A DNA stretch of 64,000 nt from Rosellinia necatrix (lineage: Eukaryota; Ascomycota; Sordariomycetes; Xylariales; Xylariaceae): positions 2,108,001-2,172,000 of the forward strand of contig JAGYVD010000010.1 in the NCBI GenBank assembly GCA_021209875.1, in the 5' to 3' direction. Position 1 is the first letter of the stretch. Every line of letters begins with the position of its first letter. The notes below the pieces were generated by a model, which saw only the letters and a program-made list of their open reading frames with translations, was not told where the DNA came from and did not search any database. Shown piece by piece: positions 21,683-33,422 of the stretch. The translations under genes were made by a program, and so were the position numbers.

Positions 21683-22946
21683 CTATGTCTGCTTCGGAAC
21701 CTTGCCGGGCTTGTTTGACAAAATCCACGGCCTCCTATCCCAGAAGTCGTCTTTGATGATATCTAAATGATCAACCACAACGCGGGCCTTGTTCCGTCGT
21801 TTTTTGTCATTCTCATCCTGCGTTTTAGATTGTGTACGTGGCTCTGCTACGTGATCTACTGTCTCCGCGACATCGTGGCTACCAGGTTCCACGAGTTCGT
21901 ACTAAAACGTGTCAGCAAGCGAGGCATGACTCAACTGACTGTTGCGGAGGAACCTACGTCACGAAAGACAACGCTGCCCTTCTTGTATATCTCTGGCTCG
22001 TTGTTGTAGTTTATTTTAAACCTTGAGAACAAGATCTCATTCTTGTCGGCCGATAGAGTGCCCTCGGGTTTCCATTAATCACCGCACTCGCCCAAAGCCC
22101 ATAGGACACTTACAGCGAGAAATTTCTCGGCCTCCTTTGCATCAAATCCGCCGTGCTGGATCAGTGACCAGAAGGTTGTGTTATAGAGGTTGTTGATATG
22201 GCCTGGATTTCATCAGTATATGCAGCCCCAGGTGAGGCATATGGACCCAACACACAGTCGACCTGCCGCCAACTCATATAGTCCCTTAGATTCTGCACGC
22301 TCGGATAACATACGGCTCGGCCATCAAAACTAGGTAGAGGGGGCGACAACGGGGTGTCCGGAAAGTGAGTTGACCAGAGATGGATGTAGTAGGAGGTGAA
22401 CGTCGAGGCAATGGTGGTGATTAGCTTGCTGCGCCACCATCAATAGGCATATCCCAGTCATCAACACAGGCACAAGGCCCTACCTAGTTCTTCTTTCAAA
22501 CAGCGCACATGTCTTATGAAGAACAAAACTGATTCCAGGTCAGCTAAGAAATAGGATTAAGCACCGACGATGAGGACCTGTATTCGTCGCTGACTCCGTA
22601 TGCAACGGTAATATCGGGTAGTTCCATCATGACAGCCTTTGCGGCGGCGTTCATGAGATCAAGTGCCCTTCTGTCGTTGGGCTTCTCGAAATTGTACTTC
22701 GCACAGAGCCTAGATTGAATATAAGGCCCGGTTTTCCTCATAGTGCTGTTATATAGGGCTTCATTTACTTTGTGAATCCGCGACCATCGATTCGGATGAC
22801 TATCCACGTGTTTAGGAGCAGGTTATCCCCCTGCTCAAACTGCTTCACATACTCAAAGCTGAAGAGGCGGTTTTCTGCATTAGCATTTGGCCGATAAGAT
22901 CCCTCGCCAAATAATGGGTGGCTACTACTGACCGTGAGTTCGCCAT
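21683..22946 (-). CDS. THG1: tRNA-His guanylyltransferase THG1, eight exons
   Basis: Adds the essential G-1 to the 5' end of tRNA-His. Exons (minus strand): 22946-22933, 22858-22769, 22709-22578, 22528-22484, 22428-22256, 22202-22114, 22062-21958, 21901-21683; the sum is 867 nt, 288 residues with no internal stop. Metal ligands fall at D29 (RIDGRGF), D76 and E77 (AYGVSDEYS), the same numbers as in human THG1. Family motifs follow: [54 protein letters not shown] and the C-terminal [13 protein letters not shown]. Introns are 49-74 bp; two donors are weak (GTCAGT after exon 1, GTCCTC after exon 3) and one acceptor is GAG. No single exon is long, so the gene is easily missed by ORF calling. It looks functional. 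Confidence 0.9.
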
Positions 22947-24310
22947 GACCCGCCCGTGATTATCTCTATTTTTTGAAAGTTTAGCGTTAGTTAGCAAGGA
23001 TGAGCGCGAGCGCAACTTTCCAAGACACGAGCGGTTCCAATAGGTGATGAGTAGACGGTAAGTTGGCAGCCCCATAAGGCAGATTATCAGGTTGTTATGC
23101 TACCTAAGGTACCCAATGAGGTCCTTACCGAAGATTACCTTCCCAGGTAGGTAGTAGGCAGGTACTTAAGTAATCTACGGGGGAGCCAAATATTCGGATA
23201 TCATGGTTAACTTACTTTGAATTAACTACCTACCTAGACCTAATGGATTTTATTGCGGGGTGATTCGGTGGGGTGAGTTACCCCACTATAGCCACATGTC
23301 TAGATACTACCTAGGTACTTAGTTAGGTACTACATACTTACCTAAGAAGTACATACCATAGCGGGCCAGGGGGGGTATCTAAAATAATAGGTAGAAGCAT
23401 GTAGAATTTAATAAGCCTTATGTTCTAAATGACTTGTAACAGAGTGATCTAATAAACAGCCTTATAAATCATAATAATTTTGATTATTTAAAAGAATTTT
23501 CGTTCAAAAGACTTTTCTTTTACAAGTCTTTTAATTTACTAAAATAATTTTGAACATAGTGTTCTAGCCGGCCATACAGCCCTTGGCCGGCCAGTCATAC
23601 AGCCCCTGGCCGGCCAGTTATACAGCCCTTGGCCGGCCAGTTATACAGCCCTCCATACAGCCCTTGGCCAGCCAGTTATACAGCCCTTGGCCGGCCAGTT
23701 ATACAGCCCTTGGCCGGCCAGTTATACAGCCCTTGGCCGGCCAGTTATACAGCCCTTGGCCGGCCAGTCGTACAGCCCTTAGCCAAGCCAAAGAATCAGC
23801 TAATAAAACAAGGAATATCGCTGTATTTAATATACCAGGACCACCACTACCCCGAAGGCTTAGAAAAGTAGTAAAATGGCTTCGCAGTTCGAACTTTTAG
23901 CGGAACGTTTTACAGCCTTCGCGAAATACCATATATAGCCTTAATGCGCCAGTCTTTTATTTTCAAAAGAGTTGTACGTTCAAAAGAGCTTTCGCTTATA
24001 TAAAATACATAAAAAATATAAGGAATTTACATATAAAAGCATTGTACTTATTATGTTGGGAAGCTACAACCCTTTAGAGTGTGGTTACTCTTGTAGTTCG
24101 CTACTACCATATCTACTATTATTTTTTAAACCCCCCCCGGCCCGCTACGGTAGCGTCCCCTGAGCTGTTAGCGCATACAGGGGCTCCGATAGGTACGAAG
24201 CTTTTTCTTTCTTCGGATGGCAACAACCTCCTTCACTGGGCATTAAAAACATTTCAACGATCCAGAACCGTCCCCTCTGTTCCCATCGCCGACAACATGA
24301 AACCAACAAT
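22947..24310. other. Divergent THG1/SWD1 intergenic with AT-rich pocket
   Basis: Contains TACCTA clusters (23099-23360), a strongly AT-rich block (about 23380-24125) and the 23-bp minisatellite listed separately. Within the AT-rich part, AAAAGACTT at about 23496 and AAGTCTTTT at about 23523 can form a hairpin, and GTTCAAAAGA occurs twice (near 23490 and 23968). No gene seen. Confidence 0.6.
23566..23791 (+). repeat. 23-bp minisatellite, about nine copies
   Basis: The unit GGCCGGCCAGTTATACAGCC plus CTT is repeated head to tail about nine times, with one copy carrying a short insertion (CCATACAGCCCT, near 23650) and small changes in the outer copies (AGTCAT, AGTCGT). The unit is not a multiple of three, so the ORFs through it are by-products. 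It is GC-rich inside AT-rich flanks. Confidence 0.9.
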
Positions 24311-25796
24311 ATGAATTTGCTCCTGTCCGACGACTACCTGCTCCAGGACTATCCGGAGAACATTACCAATACTATTCGTTCCGGCCATACGACGTGCCTG
24401 CGTTTCAATCGCAAAGGCGACTATCTCGCCTCGGGCCGTGTTGATGGCACCGTCGTCGTGTGGGATTTGGAGACCATGGGCGTCGCGCAGAAATTGAGGG
24501 GCCATAGAGCGGCTATAACTTCATTGAGCTGGTCGAGATGCGGTCGTTATCTTCTCTCGGCTTGTCAGGGCTGGAGGGCGGTATTATGGGATTTACAGGA
24601 CGGCAGGAGGTATAGAGAGGTCCGCTTCAGGGCGCCAATCTACACAGCAGAATTACACCCGTGGAATCAGTAAGAAGCCGCTCCATATCCGATCTTCCCT
24701 TGCTATACGTGGTACTAATCGTTAGCTATCTAGCCATCTATTTGTCGCCTCGGTATTCGACGAGGCCCCATCGCTCGTCGACCTAAACGAACCCATCGAC
24801 GTCAAGCACACCCTCCCCTCAGCACCGAAGCGCATGAATGCCGACGCTGACGCAGCAACTAAGGAAAAACAGGCGAAAGAGGATGCCAAACAGATGACTA
24901 CAGCCACGGTCTGGAGCGTCGCGGGGGATCACATACTCGCTGGCACAAACAAGGGGCGCCTCAACCTCATAGACCCAAACACACATGAGATTATATGGTC
25001 CGAGAAGATTTGTAGTTCGGTCGTGACCACCCTGAGGTTAACAGGATCCGGCAGGGAATTGTTGGTCAACTCACAGGACAGGATCATCCGAACATTTCAT
25101 GTGCCGAATCTCTCGGCTGAAAATCTTGATCCAGACACGGTACAGATACCGCTGGAGCACAAGTTCCAAGATGTAGTTAATAGGTTATCCTGGAATCACG
25201 TCACGTTCAGTGCAACCGGAGAATATGTTGCAGCTTCGACATATAACAACCACGAACTGTACATCTGGGAGCGAAACCATGGTAGCTTGGTGAGAATGCT
25301 AGAGGGGCCTAAAGAGGAGCAGGGAGTCATTGAGTGGCACCCACACAGGGCCATCCTCGCGGCCTGTGGCTTAGAGACTGGGCGCATCTATATATGGTCT
25401 GTGACGAGCCCCCAGCGTTGGTCAGCATTGGCGCCCGACTTTGTTGAAGTGGAGGAGAATGCCGAATACATTGAGCGCGAGGACGAATTCGATATTCACC
25501 CGCAGGAAGAGATCAACAAGCGCAGATTAGATATGGAAGACGAGGATATCGATGTGCTGACAATAGACTCGGGAAAGGGGTACGACGAAGATGGTGGAGG
25601 AACGGATTTTCGTATGCCTGTCTTGTTCGACCTGGGCGCTAGCGATAGCGAGGAGGAGTTCGTAGCTGTGTCGACTGGCACGGTGCGGCGGAGAAGCATG
25701 GGCGAAGCACAGGACAGCGAGGCCGTCGAGGAAGAGAAAGCAACGGCGGCGAAAAAGGCACCCCCTTCTAAAAGTGCAAGGGCCAAGAAGAAGTAG
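24311..25796 (+). CDS. SWD1: COMPASS complex subunit SWD1 (RBBP5 homologue)
   Basis: WD40 subunit of the Set1/COMPASS histone H3 K4 methyltransferase. Two exons, 24311-24669 and 24734-25796, with a 64-bp intron (GTAAGA...TAG); 473 residues. The start MNLLLSDDYLLQDYPENI followed by CLRFNRKGDYLASGRVDGT is the family N-terminus. WD repeats include VVVWDLETMG, AVLWDLQDGRRYREV, LYIWERN and IYIWSVTSP, covering about residues 25-335. The RBBP5-type segment WSALAPDFVEVEENAEYIERE follows the propeller, then an acidic stretch with FDIHPQEE and a Lys/Ala-rich tail. Normal length for the family. Divergent from THG1. Confidence 0.93.
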
Positions 25797-28016
25797 GAGC
25801 CTACAGCAACGGTGCGCGGATGAAGAAGCAAAAGGTCTACCTATAAGATATATTGTAGGTACCGCCTAGGCAGCCTAGCCTTCATGATACCCTTTCCATA
25901 GGCTTGTTTTACTTATATGAACCCTCATGAGACTCGTATCAATTAAGTGTGGCATCAAACAGCATCGAAATGGAAACTTACAGCGGTGAATGGAGACTGA
26001 TATTGTCGGGGGTACCTATTTACCTGCCGTGCTATCATGTTCTATTGAATTCCTATCAATAAAGTCATGCCACATCTCTAAACAAGTATATTAAGATAAA
26101 TCAGCACCTTTGCGTTCCCGTCATCACCACATGTGGCAGCCACCAGTGTAGTAGATGAATGGTCTCTTGCAGCCGCGATTTCCACTTGCCTCTACAAGCT
26201 TTCGGAGCCAAAGCCCAAGCTATCGTGACTAGGCTATTGGCATATTCTTCTTTAAGAACCCGATGCCCTCACTTTCGCTAGCTTAAATTGACCAAAGGAA
26301 CCTCGGCACATGAATAGCAATTGCATACTGGGAGGCGGGATCGCTCTCTCTACCAGGCCTCAGCATACCCGTCACCCCTATTTTCGTACATGACCTTAGG
26401 ATACCTTTACCCTGGCACCCCCTTAGTCCACATATTGACATAGCAACCGTAGCCGGATGGCTTCTTGATGACCCAAGGGTACTTAATCCAGAACCCAGGT
26501 GATTGTTAGCTTAGAGCGATAATTCCGACCATTCTTCACGTTGTTTCGACGCTTCCCAGATTGGATATATAGTAACTAATTCCGGTGTCGGTTTATGATA
26601 CGGAGATAAACCGAGGCTTCGCGCATTCGGGGTGGGATGACAAGTGGAATTACACGAGAAGTGAAGCAAAGGCTGGAATTGACTATTGCACGGCCTGTCA
26701 ACGGAGTCTCATACCGTTCTTGCGCCAATGGTTCCCGACAACGACTCTGTCTCGGCGAAGACTAAGAACAGCTATTATCAAATGTAAAATTTCTCGCCAA
26801 TTAACATCCTTACTGCCGACAGCTGTAAGGGTTGACCAATAGAGGACAGGGTGTAACAAGGTTGTCCAGAGGGTCCAGAAAGGGTGTCCTAAGTGGTACT
26901 GCCTACCGGGGTAGGTAGATAATTTAGGGAAAAACACATTGGCATCAACATTGGTAATAGAAACCGTGCAGCCAAGATGGCGCATATCTAATGGTGAAAC
27001 TTTATTGCTTATGGACATCGAAAATAATCTTAGCAGTGAAGTGGTCAAATGCGCACGTAGTTGGAACAATGTGTTTACGTAATAATCCCGTCTGATTAGT
27101 ACCCTACTTGTCTACTTTTTTTTATATATTGGCGCCAAACTGGTACCCCAAGGGATACTACAACATTATCTGGCAGCTCTACTTGTCGTCCAAGGGAACT
27201 GATCGTGTTGCATGATGGAATAATAGCCAATAGAAACCAACCGCCACAGTAGCCGCAAAGGGATATGATTACCTACCTAGGACCTAGGTACTTACATAAA
27301 GGGATAGGATGGAGTCGAAAGGTTTGACTGGGAACAGGTAATACCTTAGGTAAGGTATCGTCATACCCAAGTACCTAAGATAGGTACAAACCTAGGGATC
27401 CGGTAGGTAACTAGGTAGGTAGGCAAGTAAAAAATGGGTACTTAGTAGTCGCCTACATTTCATTGTAAACCATGCGCAACCAAAAGTACCTCCACCTTTT
27501 TGTGGTGAAATCTTTTTTCCGGCAGTGGGACCAGCGGTCTGCTGAATTAGGCCTAGCGCGTTTGGACTCTGACGGCTTCTTCCCTCGCTCGCCCCTTCGT
27601 CTGCTGAATCAACCTACGCCTCAACCACCACAACAACATTTTCAACGACATCGATTTACGACGAACAACGCGTCGGGCATCACCGCGGCATCTCTCCAGC
27701 GAGTTCCCGGCCTCCTAAGCTAGGCGACATCATCATATTCGAGCCTCGCGACCAATCGAGCACCTGCACGCGTCCGGAGCAGTTCTTTTGCCTCGAGGCC
27801 TGAAGGCCTGCCTGGTCGGCACCCTCCAGTGCTATCAACCGGCCATTTCTACTCTCCCAACCTCGCGCATGCCCCGGTGCATATCGTCAGCTTCCTCATC
27901 GCCGCGGCCGTACGCGACAAGGCATTTCGCGACATCCATCCGTTGACGACTCCACGAGCGCGGCAAGAACCTTTATTCGCCACCTATCCCTTCCTCTTTC
28001 ATACCATCGTTCCAAC
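25797..28016. other. Intergenic upstream of RPB1
   Basis: 2.2 kb. TACCTAGGTA clusters at 27268-27450. From about 27470 the sequence becomes pyrimidine- and CA-rich and probably contains the RPB1 promoter and leader. The minus ORF at 26698-27069 has no recognisable domain. Confidence 0.55.
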
Positions 28017-31000
28017 ATGGCGAACCTCCATTTCGCGCACTCCGATGCGCCCCTCAAGACGGTAGAGGAGATCCAATTTGGTCTTCTCTCACCCGAAGAG
28101 ATCAAGAACATGAGCGTGGCACATATCATGTACCCCGAAACGATGGATGAGACACGCACCAAACCGCGTCAGAATGGGTTGAATGACCCGCGCCTCGGCT
28201 CTGTCGACCGCCAGTTCAAGTGCGCCACGTGCCTCGAGAACATGTCCGAATGTCCTGGCCATTTCGGCCACATCGAGTTGGCGAAACCAGTCTATCACCC
28301 TGGCTTTATCAAGAAGGTCAAGAAGATCTTGGAGATCGTCTGCACCAATTGCAGCAAAGTCAAGGCGGATAGAGTCAGTGGCCTGCTCTTGTGCTCTAAG
28401 TTCACTAGACCTTGTTGATGCTAATGCACACGCTATAGGATGATCCAGAATTTGCAGCTGCCGTTGCCACCCGTGACCCTAAGACCCGTTTCCAGCGCGT
28501 GTGGGCTGTGTGCAAAAGCAAGAACATATGCAGCAATGAGCTGCCTAAGGACGAAGACAAAGAGTACGAGCCTCACAACAAGCCGAAGCAACTCGGCCAC
28601 GGCGGCTGTGGAAATAGCCAGCCTAAGATTCGACTGGGCGCCCTAAAACTCACCGCTATCTCTGAAGAGAAAGATGAGGAGAACAACAAGGCGAAGAATA
28701 CAGTCATCATAACCCCACAGATGGCACTCAACATTCTCAAAAACATTTCTGATAGTGACCTACGAGATATGGGCTTGAACAAAGACTATGCTCGCCCGGA
28801 GTGGATGATTATTACCGTCTTACCAGTGCCTCCACCGCCTGTTAGGCCAAGCATTTCAATGGATGGCACTGGCCAGGGCATGCGGAACGAAGACGATCTC
28901 ACATACAAGCTCGGCGATGTTCTTCGTGCGAACAGCAATGTCCGGCAAGCCCTTCAGGAGGGTTCCGCGGGTCATGTTGCCAATGAATTTGATACGCTGT
29001 TACAATATCATGTAGCCACGCTGATGGACAACGATATCGCTGGTCAGCCCCAGGCACTGCAGAAAAGCGGCCGCCCTGTGAAATCGATTCGAGCTCGTCT
29101 AAAGGGCAAAGAAGGCCGGCTTCGAGGCAATTTAATGGGAAAGCGAGTTGATTTTTCAGCTCGTACCGTCATCACGGGTGACGCTAATATTTCTCTAGAC
29201 GAAGTTGGAGTTCCTCGGAGTATCGCACGCACATTAACTTACCCAGAGACTGTCACTCCTTACAATATCTCTCGCCTACACAAACTCGTTCAGAATGGCC
29301 CGAATGAACATCCTGGAGCTAAGTACGTTGTTCGCTCAGACGGAACTCGTATTGATCTTCGGCACCACAAGCGTGCTGGCCAAATCTCCTTAGAGTACGG
29401 CTGGAAAGTGGAGCGTCATCTTCAAGATGGCGATTATATCATTTTCAATCGCCAGCCATCTCTGCATAAGGAATCCATGATGGGCCACCGGGTCAAGGTC
29501 ATGCCGTACTCGACTTTCCGGCTAAATCTATCAGTGACGTCGCCTTACAACGCAGATTTTGATGGCGACGAGATGAATCTTCATGTTCCTCAAACGGAAG
29601 AAACGCGTGCTGAGATCAAGGAGCTTTGTATGGTTCCGCTCAATATTGTCTCTCCCCAGCGAAATGGTCCATTGATGGGAATTGTACAAGACACGCTAGC
29701 GGGCGTCTACAAAATGTGCCGTCGGGATGTCTTTATGACTAAAGACCAAGTCACAAATATCATGCTATGGGTGCCCGATTGGGATGGCACCATTCCTCAA
29801 CCAGCAATCATCAAACCCAGACCTCGCTGGTCAGGGAAACAGATTGTCAGTATGATCATTCCTCGGGAGATCAGCATTTACATCCAACCACAAAAGACCG
29901 ATGGCATGTTTCCACCAGCGGATGAAGGCTTGATGATCCAAGCTGGCGAGCTTTTGTTTGGCCTTCTAACCAAGAAAAGCGTCGGTGCCGCTAGTGGTGG
30001 CATCGTCCACTTGTGTTATAATGAACTTGGATCGGATGGAGCCATGGCGTTCCTTAATGGTTGCCAACGCGTCGTCAATTACTGGCTTTTACATAATGGC
30101 CACAGTATTGGTATCGGTGATACAATCCCAGACAACGACACTATTGATAAAATTCAAACGCAAGTCGATCTTCAGAAGGATATTGTCAATGGTTTAACTG
30201 CTCAGGCAACTGCCAACGAGTTGGAATCGCTTCCTGGTATGAATATCAGAGAAACCTTCGAAAGTAAAGTCTCCAAAGCCCTCAACGATGCCCGTGAGAA
30301 GGCTGGTACAGCAACGGCGGAAAATCTCAAAGACATCAACAATGCAGTGGTCATGGCACTGTCTGGATCAAAAGGATCAGCTATCAACATCTCACAAATG
30401 ACCGCCCTGGTTGGTCAACAGGTTGTTGAGGGTAAACGCATCCCCTTCGGCTTCAAATACCGGACCTTGCCTCACTTCACAAAGGATGACTACTCCCCAG
30501 AAGCGCGTGGGTTTGTTGAAAATTCATACCTGAGAGGCTTGACCCCTTCAGAATTCTACTTTCACGCTATGGCAGGCCGTGAGGGTCTTATCGATACGGC
30601 CGTGAAAACTGCTGAAACAGGTTATATTCAACGACGTCTAGTCAAGGCCCTCGAAGATGTCAGTGCTCGTTACGATGGCACTGTTCGGAACTCGCTCGGT
30701 GATGTCATTCAGTTCATCTATGGCGAGGACGGGCTAGATGCAATGCATATTGAGCACCAAGCAATGGATCACTGGATAATACGTCATGCTGACTTCCAGG
30801 AACGATACCGTCTCGATGTGATGGACACACTCCCAGCGAGTGTTTCTGACTCCTTAGAATACATCCAAGACATTGCTGGAGATCCACAGGCCCAGGAATT
30901 ACTCGACTTCGAGTACGACAATCTCCAACAAGATCGCATATATTTAAGGCTGCAGAAGATGCACGAAGACAAACTAGATTCAGGATTTCAACTCCCGCTA

Positions 31001-33422
31001 AATGTGGTCAGACTGATTCAGAATGCGAAGAGGCTCCTAAAAGTGGATGATGCAAAATCGAGCAATCTTACACCTCAGGATGTCATCCCCGTAGTAAAGA
31101 ATTTACTCGATAGCATGACCGTTGTCAACGGTACCGATGAGGTCTCCAAAGAAGCGGATCGCAACGCCACAACGCTCTTCAAGATACTTCTTCGGTCAAA
31201 ATTGGCATTTAAACAGCTAGCTTGCGCTCAACGGTTAAATAAGATGGCTTTCCATCATGTGATCGGAGAACTGGATCGCAAATGGCGCAGAGCCATGGTT
31301 AACCCAGGTGAAATGGTGGGTGTTCTGGCTGCTCAATCAATTGGTGAACCGGCCACCCAAATGACATTGAATACCTTCCATTTCACTGGTATCGCATCGA
31401 AGAACGTTACTCTTGGTGTCCCACGACTGAAGGAGATTTTAAACGTAGCCAGCAATATCAAGACGCCGTCGATGTTAGTGTACCAAAAGGGCGCTCGATC
31501 TAAAGAAGATGCAAAGCGGCTCCGTAGCTTGGTGGAACACACCAACCTACGGTCTGTAACCACAAGTACCGAGATCTATTACGACCCAGTCATTGACTCG
31601 ACTACTGTTGCAGCAGATGCCGATATGGTCGAGTCATTTTATCTGATCCCTGACGAGTCGCTTCCTCCACTTGAAAAGCAGTCCCGGTGGTTGCTCCGTA
31701 TCGTGCTTGACAGACAGAAGATGCTAGATAAGGAGCTCACTATCGACGATGTAGTTATGCGGCTCAAACAAGATTATGGCAATGATCTCGCTATTCTCCC
31801 CAGCGATGACAACAGTCTGTTACAAGTCATCCGTATACGCCCTATGCCAGACGATAAGGACGATGGCGATAAGGCTATTGAGGACGACATCATGCTGAAG
31901 CGTCTATCAGATCACCTCATGGAGAACCTCACACTCCGTGGTGTTAAGGGGATTGAACGAGCTTTTCTAAACGACGTTGCCTCGACCATCGTCAATGAGA
32001 AGGGTGCATTAGTCCAAGACAATCAGGATGAATCATGCAAGGAGTGGTATTTGGACACGCAAGGCACTGCCTTGCGCGAAGTCTTGGCCGTCGAAGGTGT
32101 CGACGCTAAGCGTACCTCTACGAACGATTTATGGCAGATTGTGGAAGTCTTTGGTATTGAGGCAGCCCGCGCGGCTCTGCTCAATGAATTAAGGCGCGTG
32201 TTGGCATTTGATGGTTCGTATGTCAACGAGCGACATCTATCTCTCCTTGTCGACGTCATGACATATCGTGGCAGTATTGCTGCTGTAACACGACACGGTA
32301 TCAATCGTGCAGATACAGGTGCCTTGATGAGATGTTCTTTCGAGGAGACAGTGGAAATCCTATTGGAAGCCGCGTCTCTCGGTGAACTTGATGATTGTAG
32401 AGGCATCTCAGAGAATGTCATGCTTGGTCAACTAGCCCCAATGGGCACCGGACATTTCCAGGTTTTCCTGGACCCGAAGATGCTCGATACAGTGATTTCA
32501 GACAACTCAAGAATGGGTCTCATGCCGGGCATGACAGTGAAAGGGAACCAAGTAGATGGTGCTGCAACGCCTTACGATACAGGATCGCCGATGAACGACA
32601 GTGGCTATGGCATGAGCCTTGCTTCTCCCTCTATGGGAATGGGCAACTTTTCGCCCATTGTTGGTGCTGGGTCAGACAACACACCGGGCGATCTCACTGC
32701 ATATGGGCTTTTGAGCGGCGCTACTAGCCCGTATAATAGACCAACCAGCCCAGGTGGTACTAGTCCTTTCTCTCCGTCGTCGCCTCTTGGTAGTTACGGA
32801 AACTATTCACCCACATCACCAGGCGCCGGGTACTCCCCAACCTCTCCTATGCAAGGTGGTCGTTTCCCTACGTCGCCTTCATTTAGCCCGACTTCACCCT
32901 CGTTTTCGCCCTCCTCTCCCGGCTTCCGTCCGACGAGTCCCACCTACAGTCCAACCTCCCCCAACTACTCGCCCACCTCACCGGCCGGACATTACTCGCC
33001 CACCTCGCCGGCAGGCCATTCTCCGGCATCGCCCAGCTATTCCCCCACAAGTCCATCATACAGTCCATCTTCCCCTCACTTCAACGGTCGAACTTCACCG
33101 GGATACTCACCAGCGTCGCCGAACTATTCACCTACCTCGCCACATTCGTATTCGCCAACGAGTCCAACTTATCACCCAGGAGGTGCTCAACACTCGCCTA
33201 CAAGCCCTCATTATTCGCCAACGGTTAGCCCCCAGTCACATTGTACTGATAACGCGATGCTAACGAATATCTATAGTCTCCCACTTTCAGTCCTAATCCC
33301 AACCACTCTCCGGCCCCTGGCGGCAGCACTAGCCCCAAATAGTATGTGTCTTGGACTCTTTGTGCTATTATTTTACTAATTTCATTCGTTACAGTTCTCC
33401 CAGTTCACCCAATCAGAACTAG
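28017..33422 (+). CDS. RPB1: RNA polymerase II largest subunit RPB1
   Basis: Catalytic subunit of RNA polymerase II. Exons 28017-28373, 28439-33223, 33277-33341, 33395-33422; 1744 residues. The clamp zinc site ([20 protein letters not shown], then CTNC) is in exon 1. The active-site loop [10 protein letters not shown] lies near residue 488; the bridge-helix region with [20 protein letters not shown] (residue about 830) and the trigger-loop region [14 protein letters not shown] follow. The C-terminal domain starts near residue 1553 and holds about 25 heptads, mostly YSPTSPx but with many departures (RFPTSPS, SPSSPGF, SPAPGGS). The last heptads are split over two small exons and end SSPNQN. The first donor is GTCAGT. 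All joined frames are open. Confidence 0.97.
32740..33420 (+). repeat. RPB1 C-terminal domain heptad repeats
   Basis: Codes the YSPTSPS-like tail phosphorylated during the transcription cycle. The 5' repeats are degenerate ([25 protein letters not shown]) and the 3' ones closer to consensus. Interrupted by introns 33224-33276 and 33342-33394. Confidence 0.9.

Noticed and set aside
23583..23900. ORFs with SYTALGRPVIQP-like repeats
   Set aside because: They come from translating the 23-bp minisatellite, whose length is not a multiple of three.
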